DNA of 64,000 bases from Parus major (taxonomy: Eukaryota > Chordata > Aves > Passeriformes > Paridae): positions 51,117,363-51,181,362 of the forward strand of contig NC_031774.1 in assembly GCF_001522545.3 (NCBI RefSeq), in the 5' to 3' direction. The notes beneath the pieces were generated by a model, which did no database searches, was not told where the DNA came from, and saw nothing but the letters and a program-made list of their open reading frames with translations. Both the position numbers and the translations under genes were made by a program. Positions 24,709 through 37,157 of this stretch are shown piece by piece. Numbering within the stretch: the first letter of the stretch is position 1; the number at the start of each line of letters is the position of its first letter.

Positions 24709-27040
24709 AAAACTAATATGGTTAAGTTCCTATCTAAGCTTATTTTGTAACCTGTTAGTAAACGTTAATAAATTAGACTAAATAGTTGCCAGAACAATTA
24801 GGTAGAACCTCCTATTTCATCAGTTAGTCCAGCATATTGGTGTCTTCAGTTTGTGAACAAAGGCTTAATCTGTTTATTTCCTCACTATGGGAGTAGTGAC
24901 TCTACTCTGGTAAATTCTTGGGGCCTTTGTTTAACAGTGCCCAAAGACTATACTTGCACCAAAAACTAATACTGAAAATTAAATCCCCTGGGTGTGGTGA
25001 TTGTCCATTCCAACACTTAGTACCTTGTGGACATATGCCCTGTGATCTAACTGACTTTTGAAGAATTATTTGTCAGCTGGATAAGCCTTGTTGTAGAGTT
25101 CTGTTTTGTCACAGGGGTGTGGAGGTCTCCTTTTGAGTTGAGGCAGTAGTAATTTATGGACAGTCTAATTTTTTTAGAAAAGGTGACTTGGTAATATTTA
25201 ATGACTGTTGAAAAGCATGACCTTTTTTTATCTCCAGAAAAACCTAACCTAACACCTAAAATAATTCAAGTGCAGTACTTTAGCAGGGGTTTTCAAATAC
25301 TACCACTGGGTAAGGAAGTTAAAATTTTAACCCAATATACTCTTTATTTCTGACTATTTTTTGTCTGTGGGAGAGCAGGTGCTAAAACTTCTTCTTTTCA
25401 CCAGTCACTGGAACAATCCAAGACAATTAATTCACTACTGTGGTTCACCTGGAGGGATGGAAGAAGTGGCTGGTAGCCATTCATACAAGACAATAGTCTT
25501 GTATAAAACTAGGTGACTGGGAGTGATAGCTTCTTCTGTGTCTAGCTGGACTGGCCTAAACTGGCATGAAACTTTTAAATTTAATTGGTATTAATTTTCA
25601 ATCCAGATGCTGAGTAGTCTGTAGAATAGAAAGACTATTTTTGTTGTTTGAGAAAGTACTGGCTTGGTGACTATCAGCAAATGAAAGCAGAAATTATAAC
25701 TCATTCTTCTACCATGCAGAAAAGCAAACGGAAGACTAATGTGGTTTTGAGAAGCATGTGTGTGTGTATTATCTTGTTTCTACGTGCTGTCCTTGTTGAT
25801 TCTTTCTACTTTAAAGGTATTTTGTTGTTTTTTTTCTTTTTAATACAGGCACATCAAAATGTAATAAAATGCAAATTGTATTAGCCATTTTTCTTGCTGT
25901 GCAAGAAATGGATTTATTGACAGCATGTGTTGCTGATGTTGGACTATAATCACTGCCGAAACCAATTTTAAAAATAATTTAAAATCTTTTAAATGCTGAT
26001 CCATGCTTCTATCCTGCTACTGTCTCACAACCATCACTTTTCACTAAGTTTATTACTGTAATGGCTTCCAGTGCAGAAATTTTGTAAGGCTTTGTTTTCA
26101 AAGTTTTTCTTCTGCGCTTTTTGAGGTCTTTTTAATTTAAAAGATAATTTCTTAAGCTACTTAGCACAGTGGTAATACTTTTCAGTAAATGAAATTGCCA
26201 AAAAATTACAGAAATCTCTGTTGAATGAGCCGTCTTCAAAACACTACAGCACAAGTAAGGATTTTCATTTCATCCTTCTGAAAGAACCTCCAGAGGTGGC
26301 TATCCAGTTTTCCATGATCACCTTTCCTATATTCGCCAGCACATAGTGGGGAAAGACTGTCAGTATTCTCACTACTACTTTTAATGATTCCTGATTATAT
26401 GAGCACATAGAATTGTCACTTCCATTAAAAGTAAGAAATTACAAAAGGAATGAATAGTAGAAGCAATGTTGATGTCTTTTCATGCCTTTTTTAGCTGAGA
26501 TCATATGTGGAAATAACCTAACATTTAATGGAAAGCAAGGAGTAGACAAAAGCAATAAATCCAGCATTTTTTTGTGACAACAGGTTTCTGTGATCAGCAG
26601 CAGAAGTTATTTAGAAAGTTGAGTGGATACTCTCTATATATGCTGCTTATTTTTCTTATGTTTACTGTTTGAGATTTTCATTGTGGTGCTATTTACCCTG
26701 AGAAACAAATATACTTCACATTGAAGATGGTGCATGGGGACTATTACACAATGTCCAGTTTGAGGCTAGAATTTTCTACTTCAGAATTTTTTTGAGTTAT
26801 ATTTGAAAGTCTTGACACAAGTGCTATTTTGGCATTCGTTTAGGCACCACAGCATAGGAGGTTGAGGTTTGGGGATTGGGATGGGGAGAAAGTTCTGGAA
26901 TTGTTTTCTCTTCCTTGTTAACATGTAGTAGGACTACTCCTAAATAATTTCTGGTAATACTTTCTTGTCACAGATAAATATTTATTCCCTTATGTAAAGC
27001 ATCCATCATTTAGGTCTTTTCCATTATTGTTGTTCAGTTG

Positions 27041-27900
27041 TAGAATCATGGAATGGTTTGGGTTGGAAGGGACCTTAAAGACCATCTAGTCCCAATCCCT
27101 CTGCCATGGGCAGGAACACCTTCCACTAGACCAGGTTGCTCACAACTCCATCCAGCCTGGCCTTGAACACTTCCAGGAGTGGAGCATTCACAGCTTCTAA
27201 GGGGAAACTGTTCCAGTGCCTTGCTACTCTCACAGTAAAGAACTTCTTCCTGATGTTTAATCTAAACCTACTCTCAGTTTAAAGCCATTCCCCCTTCTCC
27301 TGTCCCTACATACCGTTGTATAAAGTTTCTGCATCTTTCTTGTAGGTGCCCTTCAGGTACTGGAATGCTGCAATTAGGTCCCTCCAAAGCCTGCTTTCTC
27401 TAGGTTGAACAAACCAAATCCTCTCAGCCTTTTTTCATAGCAGAGGTGCTCCATCCCTCTAATCATCTTTGTGGCCCTTCTCTGGACTTGCTCCAACAAC
27501 AGCTCCATGTCCTTCCTGTGCTGAGGACCACACAGCTGGATACAGTGTTCCAGGTGGGGTGTCACCTGAGCAGAGCAGAGGGGCAGAATCCCTTCTCTTC
27601 CCTGCTGCCCACGGTGCTTTGGATGCAGCCCCGCACACGGGTGGTTTCTGGGCAGCCAGTGCACATTGCTGGGTCATGTCCAGCCTCTCACCCAGCAGCA
27701 CCCCCAAAGCCTTCCCAGCAGGGCTGCTCTCCATCTGTTCATCCTCAGCCTGGATTGATACCGGGATTGTCCTGAGCCTGGTGCAGCACCAGCACTTGGT
27801 CTTGTTAAACCACATGAGATGGGCTCATTTCTCAAGCTTGTTCAGGCCCCTCTGAATGGCATCCCACCCTTCAGGTGTGTCAGCCCACGCACCAGTTGGG
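27041..27900 (-). mobile_element. CR1 LINE fragment with end of ORF2
   Basis: The + strand starts with the reverse-complement CR1 tail ('AGAATCATGGAATGGTTTGG') and extends about 860 bp. The minus strand encodes the C-terminal end of CR1 ORF2, the endonuclease/reverse transcriptase protein: a PHLEHCIQ motif, then VQRRATKMIRGMEHL, then YEKRLRGFGLFNLEK around 27380-27560. Stops and frameshifts break the frame. It is the longest CR1 copy in the window and lies antisense to PPP2R5C. Confidence 0.92.
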
Positions 27901-28008
27901 CTGTCTCTGTAACTCAGTAGCGCTGCATTTTGGATACATTACATTCATCATCTTTGAAGTGTAAGATTGTTCTTCATAGAAGCTGGTGTCCTTAACAAAG
28001 AGGTACAT

Positions 28009-28194
28009 TTAGCACTGACAGGCATCTTCATCACATAACAACCCTAGCTCGGCCCTGGTTCTTCTCTTCACTATGTGCTCAGTGGTGTACCCCAGCTGGA
28101 CAGCAGAGTAGCCAGTGCTTTCATGAGCCAGTCCCATGCAGTAATAGATAAAGGTGATCTCAAAACTGGTGGTCTCGCATTTGAAAGAAGACAT
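28009..28194 (-). pseudogene. possible LTR-retroelement integrase relic
   Basis: A 61-codon minus-strand frame has more protein-like composition and higher GC than the surrounding intron. It includes HESTGYS followed by a Q-L-x-Y spacing and an acidic-His pair (EH). This resembles the H-x-S-T-G-Y-S-P...L-x-Y-G-x-E segment at the C-terminal side of the integrase core of Ty3/gypsy-like elements and retroviruses. It lacks the Pro after Ser, the catalytic D,D-35-E residues and all flanking genes. It is a short decayed fragment at most. The resemblance rests on one motif. Confidence 0.3.
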
Positions 28195-29742
28195 ATATAA
28201 TGAAATAAAATTGAAATTTCAAATAACATGTCATCTCAAGTTTGAATCATGGAAGGACTATAAATAGACAGTGTTAAGACACCTTATGTAGCTTTCTAGG
28301 TCTATTAATTTGAGATTTTACTTGTAACATTAGCAAAACAGGATTTTAAACCAAAGCTGTGTATGAAGTTGAGATGTATTTTCTCTCAGTTATAACTGAT
28401 ACAAAATAAAGTCTGTGGGCTTTGGAGTGGGTTTGTTTGGTTTTAAATTGGTGTGCCAGCTTTTTTAAGAAATTAATTTGAAAACTAATTTTTTATCATG
28501 TCTTGCAGTTCTGATTTTCTTTCCTAGAGAGATTATTTTAATGGGTTGATATAACCATTAAAAAATACTTGAGTGTATACACCTTTAGGACTAAACAGGA
28601 AGCTATTTACTGAGTAGAGAGGATGGCATATGTGTTATTCTTAGAGCATCTACGTAACTCTTTGTCTTTAACTTCTGTAATTTTCCTATTTCCAATTTTT
28701 ATTGACATCTTGGCTTTTTGGTTTTGGGAACTGGAATTTCCTTCTGTGTTCCAAGCAAGGGCATGTTAATACTGAATAGTGGAGGAGTTACCTTAGTGGC
28801 ATTTGTTATGGAACTTTAACATTATGCTTTTAAAATTAATGGCATTATTAAAGTGTACCAAACACTGCTGTACACAAGTATTTTATTACCTAAAATGGAC
28901 TGCTTCTGAAAAAGAGGATCTTGTGCCCTTCTACTTCTTACACAAGGCTGACAACTACTTGTGTAACATAGGAGGTGTGAGAACTGTGTGCAGTTTAGTA
29001 TTTGCTATCCTCTGCTTCCTAATGCTGTTTTTAAGCTCTCTGAATCCTTACTGAATGGAAGCAGCACAGCAATGAAGGTAAAGGCTGTTCTAATCAAAAG
29101 GAGCAAAGTGACTTTGAAAATTGGATACCAGCATTTTGTTTACTGAAAACATCCTTTTTATCCTTAGTTTCAAATTGCTTCTCTTAAATTTTTTTCGTAA
29201 GAGTTAAAGCCTACCACTCAGAGAGTACTCGGATGTACATTAACACAGGTAATACAGAATTATTAATGTAGTTACATCTTAAAGAATACAAACAGTGAGA
29301 AAAAACAGGTAGCTATGAATTTACCCATATGTTCACAGACTAAAAACGTACCTTGTGTACATTTTCCCCCCCTCCATTTCATTTGAGGCCAGAATAAATA
29401 TGTAATTGTAGAAATGGGATGGTAGGCTTTGGGGTTTTTTGTTTGTGTGTCATTCCCTGCAACAGGCTTAGAGGGGTATTCATAGAAACCAACCAACCAA
29501 AAGCTAGGAAAAAAAAATCCTGGCCTATTCCTGAATATGCTTCTTAAAAGATGACTGCCAAATATTATCATATGCTACACATTTATGGTGACTTTTATAT
29601 ACTTCCTCACCACTTCTCATTTTATCAGTCTGAAATACTGACACGTAAGCTTCTCCAGCGACATGTAAAATAAAAGCATGATGAGAGCCAAAGATGAAAT
29701 TATTTGGTGTAACAGTTCTGTAGAAGCAGTTAAGGTGATTAT

Positions 29743-29829
29743 TCATAGAATCATAGGATGGTGTGGTTGGAAGAAACTCATACCCACCTGCCATGGCGAG
29801 GTATACCTTCCCCTAGACCAGATTACTTG
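29743..29829 (-). mobile_element. short CR1 tail fragment
   Basis: The + strand reads 'TCATAGAATCATAGGATGG', the reverse complement of the CR1 3' tail, followed by about 70 bp of diverged CR1 3' UTR (for example 'CTTCCCCTAGACCAG'). It is a very 5'-truncated copy. Confidence 0.8.
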
Positions 29830-30136
29830 TCATGGACTATAACTCTCTCAAATAGTATCTAATACAAATAACCAAATTGGTGGGCAGGAGACGAAGTTAA
29901 AAAAAATTTCAATATGAGTGTGTGAAGTGAGAAGCTTCTATGAATAGATCAGGGAGCACAAAAATATGGACCTCAGTGGTAAAGCCACATGTGCAGTTGC
30001 CTTAGCTCATCAGTAGCTGTATATATTTAAATTTACAGTAGAGTGTAGGAGTGGGTGCCTAAAGCAAATGAGTTAGTGTGTGATTTCCTTCAAATATGCC
30101 AACCTTACATGTGTATGTGTGTACATGGGTATGTAC

Positions 30137-30160
30137 ATATATATATATATATATATATAT
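30137..30160. repeat. (AT)12 microsatellite
   Basis: Twelve uninterrupted AT units follow a degenerate GT/ATGT-rich stretch (about 30112-30136), making a compound dinucleotide repeat. It is likely polymorphic in length. Confidence 0.95.
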
Positions 30161-33100
30161 GAAGAACAAAGATAGTTTTTGTTGCTTTGTTGTTTTTTTT
30201 TTAAAGGCTCATCAGAGAGAAATTATAAATGAAAATCAAGAACTAAAGTAATTTAAGCCAGACCATCTTTTATCCAGATTCTTAATCCTTGTATTAATAT
30301 AAATATTTTAAAATAATACTTTGGACATTATTTGGTTTAAAGCTTATTTAATCAGCTAATTGGTGGTTGCAGGTAACAATTTTTTTTTTTTCTAAGGCCA
30401 TTTCTTGCTTTGAAGTTTTGTGACAGAAGACACATTAGGAAACAAGGGTTGGCTTTGCTGCTTTTGTGAAGTACCAGGTGCTCACTGATGGTGGTGTTTT
30501 AGCAAATGCAAAGCAGTGTGAATCCACTGAAGTCTGAGCCTGGGCACCCTCTCATCTTTGCCAATACTCTGTTGACCTTGGACTGAAGCTCTGAGTGAAC
30601 GGAATCAAATATCATCTTGTTGTTGGAGTAAACTAGTTAAAACAAAATTATGTTTACAAGAAGCAAATGGAAAACAAGCCTTATGCTACTAATACTTAAT
30701 TGTGAATGTAAAATTATAGTGTATTAATGTCAAGGATGCAGCACACTAAGCTGAAACGTGGGATTGGTTTGGTGTGTTGCAAGTCCAGTCTATTACACAA
30801 ATCTGTGATGATACAATTCTTTAGAAGATAAAACTTGAGGTCTGTGTAGAAGCTACTAACAGGAAATACAAGCAATGCTTTGTGTTGTGAAAAATAAACA
30901 GCAGCAAGAAAGGCAGAAGAGCTTCAGCAAGTTGTGGATCAGTCTTCTAAACTGGTTTGTGACTGTAAAGTTTGTTGTGGGTACCCATCCACAGCGAAGA
31001 GGCCCAGATGGCCTTCACTGCTTGTGGGACACATCCCAGTCACTGACGCAATTCAACAGACTCCATGCTGTCTCTGGCAAAACACTAATGGAACTCCATA
31101 GTTAGACATTGAGAATAGCCAGCAGTAGCACTGCTGTATGTAAATGCAAAGTCATGGTTGTTAAACGAGTGCTACAACATAAATCTGTGAGTGCCAAAAT
31201 ATACAAACTTTGCCATTACTATCCTGTTGAAAAGATAATATTTTTGTTTATCATTATAACAGCACAGATCCTCAAAGCTTTAGGATGCAGCTCTTGCTGT
31301 AATAAAGCACATAGTAAGTTATGCTGAGATGTTACACTGGATAGTAATCTCAGAGTGCTTGACAATAATAAGTGTATTTGCTGGAAAGGGAGCTGCAAAG
31401 ATCATTCAATCCAGGTATCATTCTGGCAAATGATATTGTTGAGGAAAAACAATAGACATCTAAATTGCCATCTGTGTGAAACCGCCCAAAGCCTTCAGCA
31501 CCATAAGCTGCCTCTCCAGAGACTCCTCCCTAAGTTGTCTGTACAAACTGGCTTGTGATGGTAAAACTAATGAACAATAATGGCATAGTAGCAAGAATCC
31601 TTAACAAAGAACTTCAGACACATCTGGTGTCCAGAATGGTACCCTGCAAACTTGTTTCCCTGTTTTTCTGCTGTTTTCATCTATGTTGTTTATGGATCAG
31701 TGTTTCCTTTTTTATATCCAGTATACTCCATATCAAGCTTTGTATAGTTTGTACTGATTCTCTGTATATTGAAAATCCTGATGTTAAAAATCATACCTAC
31801 TTGCTCCATAATAAACTCTGCCAGTACTTGTATGTACTAGAATTGCTGCAGACTGAAAGCTCTGTCAGGCCTTATCTTTAATACCATTAGTAAAAAGAGT
31901 TTATTCTGATGTTATCCTCTTGGAAGTCATGTTGAATTGCTGCTGTTAACAACACAGAACTGCAATCAGCTGACAAATACTGCTCTCCTGGTTGTGTTGT
32001 CTTGAACAACTTTGCCTTTTTCCCAGCTGTTGATATCCCATCACCAACCCACTTCTGTAGGCATGGTGTGGATATATTTACCAGGTTGATGGTAGCTGGG
32101 CCATATGCCAGATACAATCTGTCCTTGTTCCTACCCCCAAACTGGTAAATAAAGATTTGCAAAGGAGCGAGCTCTGTGGTAGTGTTCAAGATTCTTGGAG
32201 TGTGCAGAGATTTTCACGCTACTTTGAAGTTACTGCAGAGGGGAAAGAACTACACGGAAGGTTCTTTAACTGCTCTCCACCCATTTTGACTCCTTGATCT
32301 TTGATTTCAGTTCTCAAGAGATTAAATTAAATTCAGCTTCTCAGCCTAATTACATTGATTATGTGTTAAACCTCAACCTGTTAGCCAAATTATTTTGGTT
32401 TGGTACATACTGGGCCCTCAGAGTTTTTAAAATCAGGTTGTTAATGTCCCTTTCATGTTTTGTGATGATCTATGTTTAGTTTCAATAACCTGTATTTCAA
32501 TTTCATTGTAAGTATGTTTTTGATATAATCCAAAATGCTTTCATAGCATTCCGAGGCTGCCTTGGCAAGAAACAAACTCTTCTGGGTGCTGTAGATCAGA
32601 CCTCTATTTATCTTAATGAAAAATAAGTCCATGGAGGCTACTTACTATACTAAAAGGAGGAGAGGGAAGGGATTAATGCTGCATTAAAATAAGCATTTTC
32701 CCTCTGCTTCAGATTCAGACTGATGATTCTTTTAGTGTTCTGTGCTTTTTGCTCTTGTATTTCACAGGGAACCTTCATCATGTATGAATTGCTACAGGGT
32801 ACAGATTTCGTAGCCCAGAGTTTTTTCTCAAGGTTTTGCTGCTGCCATTGTGGAATGGTGTGCACATTGATACAAACTTGAAATCAGTGGTGATACTTCT
32901 TAGAAGGCAGAAACTTGCATATTAGCCTTAGACTGATCTATGTAAAGAAACACCATATAGGGTGCTGCCACCACCATGTTTCTTCAGGCAGAGGATCTCC
33001 ATTGCCTTGTGATTAGGAGATCAGATTTTTGTCTAGTAAGTCATTCAGTTATCTTAATCTTTTATGACAGATGCACCAAGGTGATTTTACTGTCATTTTC

Positions 33101-36100
33101 AAAACCTCACCCTGCTCTTACTGGTTTATCTTAGAAAGCACTATGCAAACTTGCTGTATCATTATAGAGTTGACCCCACTCTAGGCTTGGCTTGGCTTGA
33201 CTTTTGATTTTGTGGATCAGAAGGCTTTGTGTCCTTTGGTCTAATTCAGTTATTAGTGAGTGTGCTTTGAAAGGTAAGGTCAGAGTTCTTCTGGTTGCCC
33301 TTGTTTGTCAAGGTAGCTTAAATAGCACTTTGGAGAGATTATCAGAAAGGGAAAAACAGATTCTTCTGAAAGACATGGCATGCAGGGTGGATCCTCCTTC
33401 AAGGTCCCACCATACTCTCTTGTGTCTTAGATAGTTGTCCAAAAGTAAAAGTTGCATTGTGGGATGCTTGATGATTGTCAGTTTAATTTAAAAAGAAAAA
33501 TCAATTGTAACTATAGATGTGGTTGCTCTACTCATATCTTTCTTTCCCTGGTCGCAAACTCAGCATTGTGTTCTTATCTTTACCTGCCTGTGTAATGTCA
33601 GAAGGGTGAAAGATCCAATTTTGCTCACAAGAGTGATGTCAAGAAAAGGAATGTACCACATTCTGCTTGATGCAGGATTCAAGGGATGAAGAGATGCAAG
33701 GGTTATCTACCTTGAACTGTTGTGACTGGCAGGAAACCTTCTCCCCACCTTTTACTCTCTTGAATTAATTTTAAGCTTAGTCCTGGGCACTGAGAAAAGT
33801 AAGCTGTATACTTTCAATTCTTAAAATGAGAATTTAAAAGTTGAATTCACACTTTGGCTGATTGTCTTAATGTTCATTGAAGTACATAAAGGTCTAACTT
33901 TTCAGAAATAAATTGATCAGAAAACCTGAGGGTTGTGTTTTAATAATGATTTGAAGAAATATTTTCAATGTGACATTTTTTTCATAGCAGTTTGTGCACA
34001 TTTTTAGATGTTTATCAGCACTTTGGGAATTGAATGTGTCTGCCTATATAAACATTTGAGTAGGAGGGAGCTGTTTGCCAGAACAAGGGCAAGAATAGGT
34101 ATTGCTTATTCTAGTCTTGAGAATTGATAAAAGGGTGTCTGCAGCTTGACTGTTCTGGTGTCAAATACATTGAACTGTTCACTGATGTAGCAGAATGTCC
34201 ATCATTTACTCTTGGAAGTTGTGTCTGTGGTGGTTTGGTTTATTACTGGGGGGAGGAAGCTGAGCTTGGCTCTTCCATCTGAACTCAAAGGCACTGCACT
34301 GCTATAGAAAGTGTGTTACCTTGAAATCTTTAGCAGATGAATACACAATTGTTAATCTGAATTCGTTTACCTTTCTTTAAGAAATGTGATTAAAATTGCT
34401 GAGCTTTGTGGCTTAAATTGACTTAGCTCACTTTCCAGGTGCTCTTCTATCCAATGTTGTCTGCAAGCCCTGGAGGCCAGCTCTTTCATGGTAGCATCAT
34501 AATACCAAGTGCAGAGGTCATTGAGTACAGCTGTGTGGCACTGAAATAATGGTTTAGAAATTATTCTAGCAGCTTTCTGGTATGTGCTGGCTGACAGGAG
34601 CATGACGGAAAAGCAAGGGTGATCATGGTAGGAAGGAGTTGGATAAATGGTCCAGTGATTCAGGGCTAGAATTACTCTGGAGTCATCACTTCTAGATGGG
34701 AAGTTTCCATAGCAACAAAAAATGCTTTCTTTCAACATTCTAATCAGAAATGTTACCCATCCTCTTAAATAACCACTTTTGGCTAATTTTAGAATTTTTA
34801 TGCCATTTAGAATACTTGCTTCCCTGAGATGTGTGCTACCTTAGGGTACTGTAGTGTGTGCATGTGTGCAGACACATGACAGCACCTGCTAATTTGAGAT
34901 GGAGAATTTGTTTGGGAATAGAGGAAACAGGAAAATAGCTTTTCCTGTTCCAAGTAATGAAAAAATACAGGTGGCAATGGAAAGTAGCCAGTTCAGAAAA
35001 ACACCATTAGGCTCAATAGCAATATTGAAAGTACAGAATCCTGTGCAGTAGTAATGTTTATGAGGCATCTTAATTAGCATTTATTGCTTAATACTCAGTA
35101 AGTCATTGCTTCCTAATTCTTAGTGCTGTTTTTCTTTTAGCTTAGTCTATTAATATTTTTGTTTGTAATGCTTTTTAAAATTTCAATTAATGGATAGAAA
35201 TTCTCTTGAATTTCACTTGTATTTCAGCTTAAACATTTTAAGCACTTAGTGTCTGAGATTAAAAAGTGAAATAGTCTGAAAAATGCAATGTAACAAGTAT
35301 TAGTTGTACATAAATGCTTTCATTTTGCTGATGTAGTGTTTTTGGTAACTGGGACTTAAATATTCACTGTATTGTCTCCCCTTATTTGTTCTATAAGGCT
35401 GTATAAGGGGTTTTGCTTTTATAATATTAAATTTGCAAAATGGTCATCTTAAACATGTTTGATGAAACTTAAATGTTGCTTTCAGTCATCTTTGATATAT
35501 TAAGTGCTGTATATATAATATAATACAATTGTTAATCTAATCTTGAAGCATGTATTCTTTCCCAGTCATGCTGCTAGAATAAAATTTGAATGAAATTACG
35601 TGGAGACTCAAAAGGTAGATATTTATGTATGGTAACGTTTCCATGCACACTGAATGTATACACTACAAGACTATGCAAATTGCTGATGAATAAGCTTTTC
35701 TAAGAATACTTTTCAGAACATGAAGAAAGTTGGTTTATCTTATTTTAGCAATATCTCTATGAAAATGCCAGTGATGTTATTTCATGCAGGAATGAAGCTG
35801 CTTTCATACCTACAACACTTAACAAAATTCTAATTAAATCAAGTCAAACTGCCAATGTACCAGTGTTACAACTTGATTTCCATCATGAATCCCATTCCCA
35901 TCTGATTTTTTTTCCCTATTACTTATCTTGTGGGCACTTTCTGAGAAAAATATGGTCTTTCCTGTAAGGAAGAAGTGCCAAGGTGTATTTTAAGACATGT
36001 GTGCTTCTAGTTTGCAAATTTGAGAGACTTCTACAGCAAATTAAGGGCCTACAAAATGAATTACAATGATATTGCAGCAAGAGAACATTGTCAGCTGTCT

Positions 36101-36997
36101 CTATATTTTTAGTGTAGGTCACTAAAAGATGTTCTATCATTTTTGTAATGAATGTCATGAAATCATTCATATTTTAGAAGTTAACTATTGCCTCCTTTGA
36201 ATCTGCTTTTCCTCCTTAAAAAAAAAAAAAAGGGAATGAGAAAGGCAGCACCACAAGTTCTGACAGGCTTTTCTTAATGATGCATTTTATTCAGCTTGAG
36301 AGAGAGCACTGTCAAGTGTAGTCAAGGAAATAACAGCAAACAGGAAACCTGTAGTGGGAACCATTTTTCTGGATTTATGTTATAAACTTCATACAGTGGT
36401 ACAGTGACAATCTAATAAGGTTTATTACAGTAAAAGCAACTTGCTTTGAGTAGGCAGTAAACTACTACAAATCATAATGTATGTTTTAGAAGCTGTTAAA
36501 GCTACTACAATAGTAAGACTCACTCCTTTAACTTCATATCAAACCTGACTGCCCTAGCCAAGCTTAGGGCTCTGGCAGCAAGGGACAGGATGAATAGGCA
36601 GTGGAAGGTTCACCTTCTGTGCATAGACAAGTTTCTCTGGTCTCTTCGAAGATGAATGCAACTACCTAAGAGACCTCTCAGGGGCGGAGAGGTGAGAGTA
36701 GTTGCGGAAATACATTATTTGAAAATTTCTTTTCAGTTGTCTGGTAACTTCAAATAAATGGGCTACTGCATGTACCAAGGTGAATTATTCCCATCTGTAT
36801 GAGGGCTGTGGTACAGAAATGAGTGCTGAAAAGATGAGCAGAACAATAGGTGGCAGTACATTCAGAGGATAATGGATACAATAATTTAATTAAGAACATA
36901 TTAATTTTCAGTTATTTCTGTGACTAAAATGGCTTTTAAGAAGATTTTTATTTCTAAGTTCAGCTGTAATTAACTGCTTTAATTTCTTTTTAAACAG

Positions 36998-37157
36998 GTG
37001 TCAAACAAAAAATCAAATAGCACTCCTCCCCCAGCACAACTATCTAAAATCAAAGTACCAGCACCACAGACTGTAGTGAAGAAGGAAAAGCGTCAGAGTT
37101 CTTCAAGGTTTAATGTTAGTAATAACAGGGAGCTTCAAAAACTGCCAGCTTTAAAAG
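36998..37157 (+). CDS. PPP2R5C: PPP2R5C long form, coding exon 3
   Basis: This 160-nt exon encodes 53 full codons plus one base. It begins [20 protein letters not shown] and ends [10 protein letters not shown] plus a G. The acceptor is a pyrimidine-rich stretch ending AAACAG and the donor is GTATGT at 37158. The KIKV segment, the basic [11 protein letters not shown] segment and the [11 protein letters not shown] ending are hallmarks of B56-gamma/delta just before the folded core. The basic, serine-rich stretch could be a nuclear-localisation or phosphorylation site; that is inference from sequence type. The final G should combine with AT of the next exon to give the Asp that opens the core. 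The frame stays open past the donor to 37387, but that stretch is intronic. Confidence 0.93.

Larger units (their letters stand above)
21152..36997 (+). other. PPP2R5C intron 2 (non-repeat part unannotated)
   Basis: This intron of nearly 16 kb joins two phase-0 exons. It contains an LTR (24025-24708), two CR1 fragments, an integrase-like relic, an AT microsatellite and a POU-motif cluster, each listed separately. Elsewhere I see AT-rich sequence with no convincing exon. Open frames such as 34367-34738 (minus) and 31887-32189 (minus) show no recognisable domain. Confidence 0.8.

Noticed and set aside
32650..32865. 71-codon minus-strand frame that reads like a protein
   Set aside because: No motif or family recognised and no retrocopy hallmarks such as a poly(A) tail or flanking repeats.
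34367..34738. 123-codon minus-strand frame in intron 2
   Set aside because: No recognisable family, antisense to the gene, and no regulatory signals nearby. It could be an old repeat but I cannot identify it.
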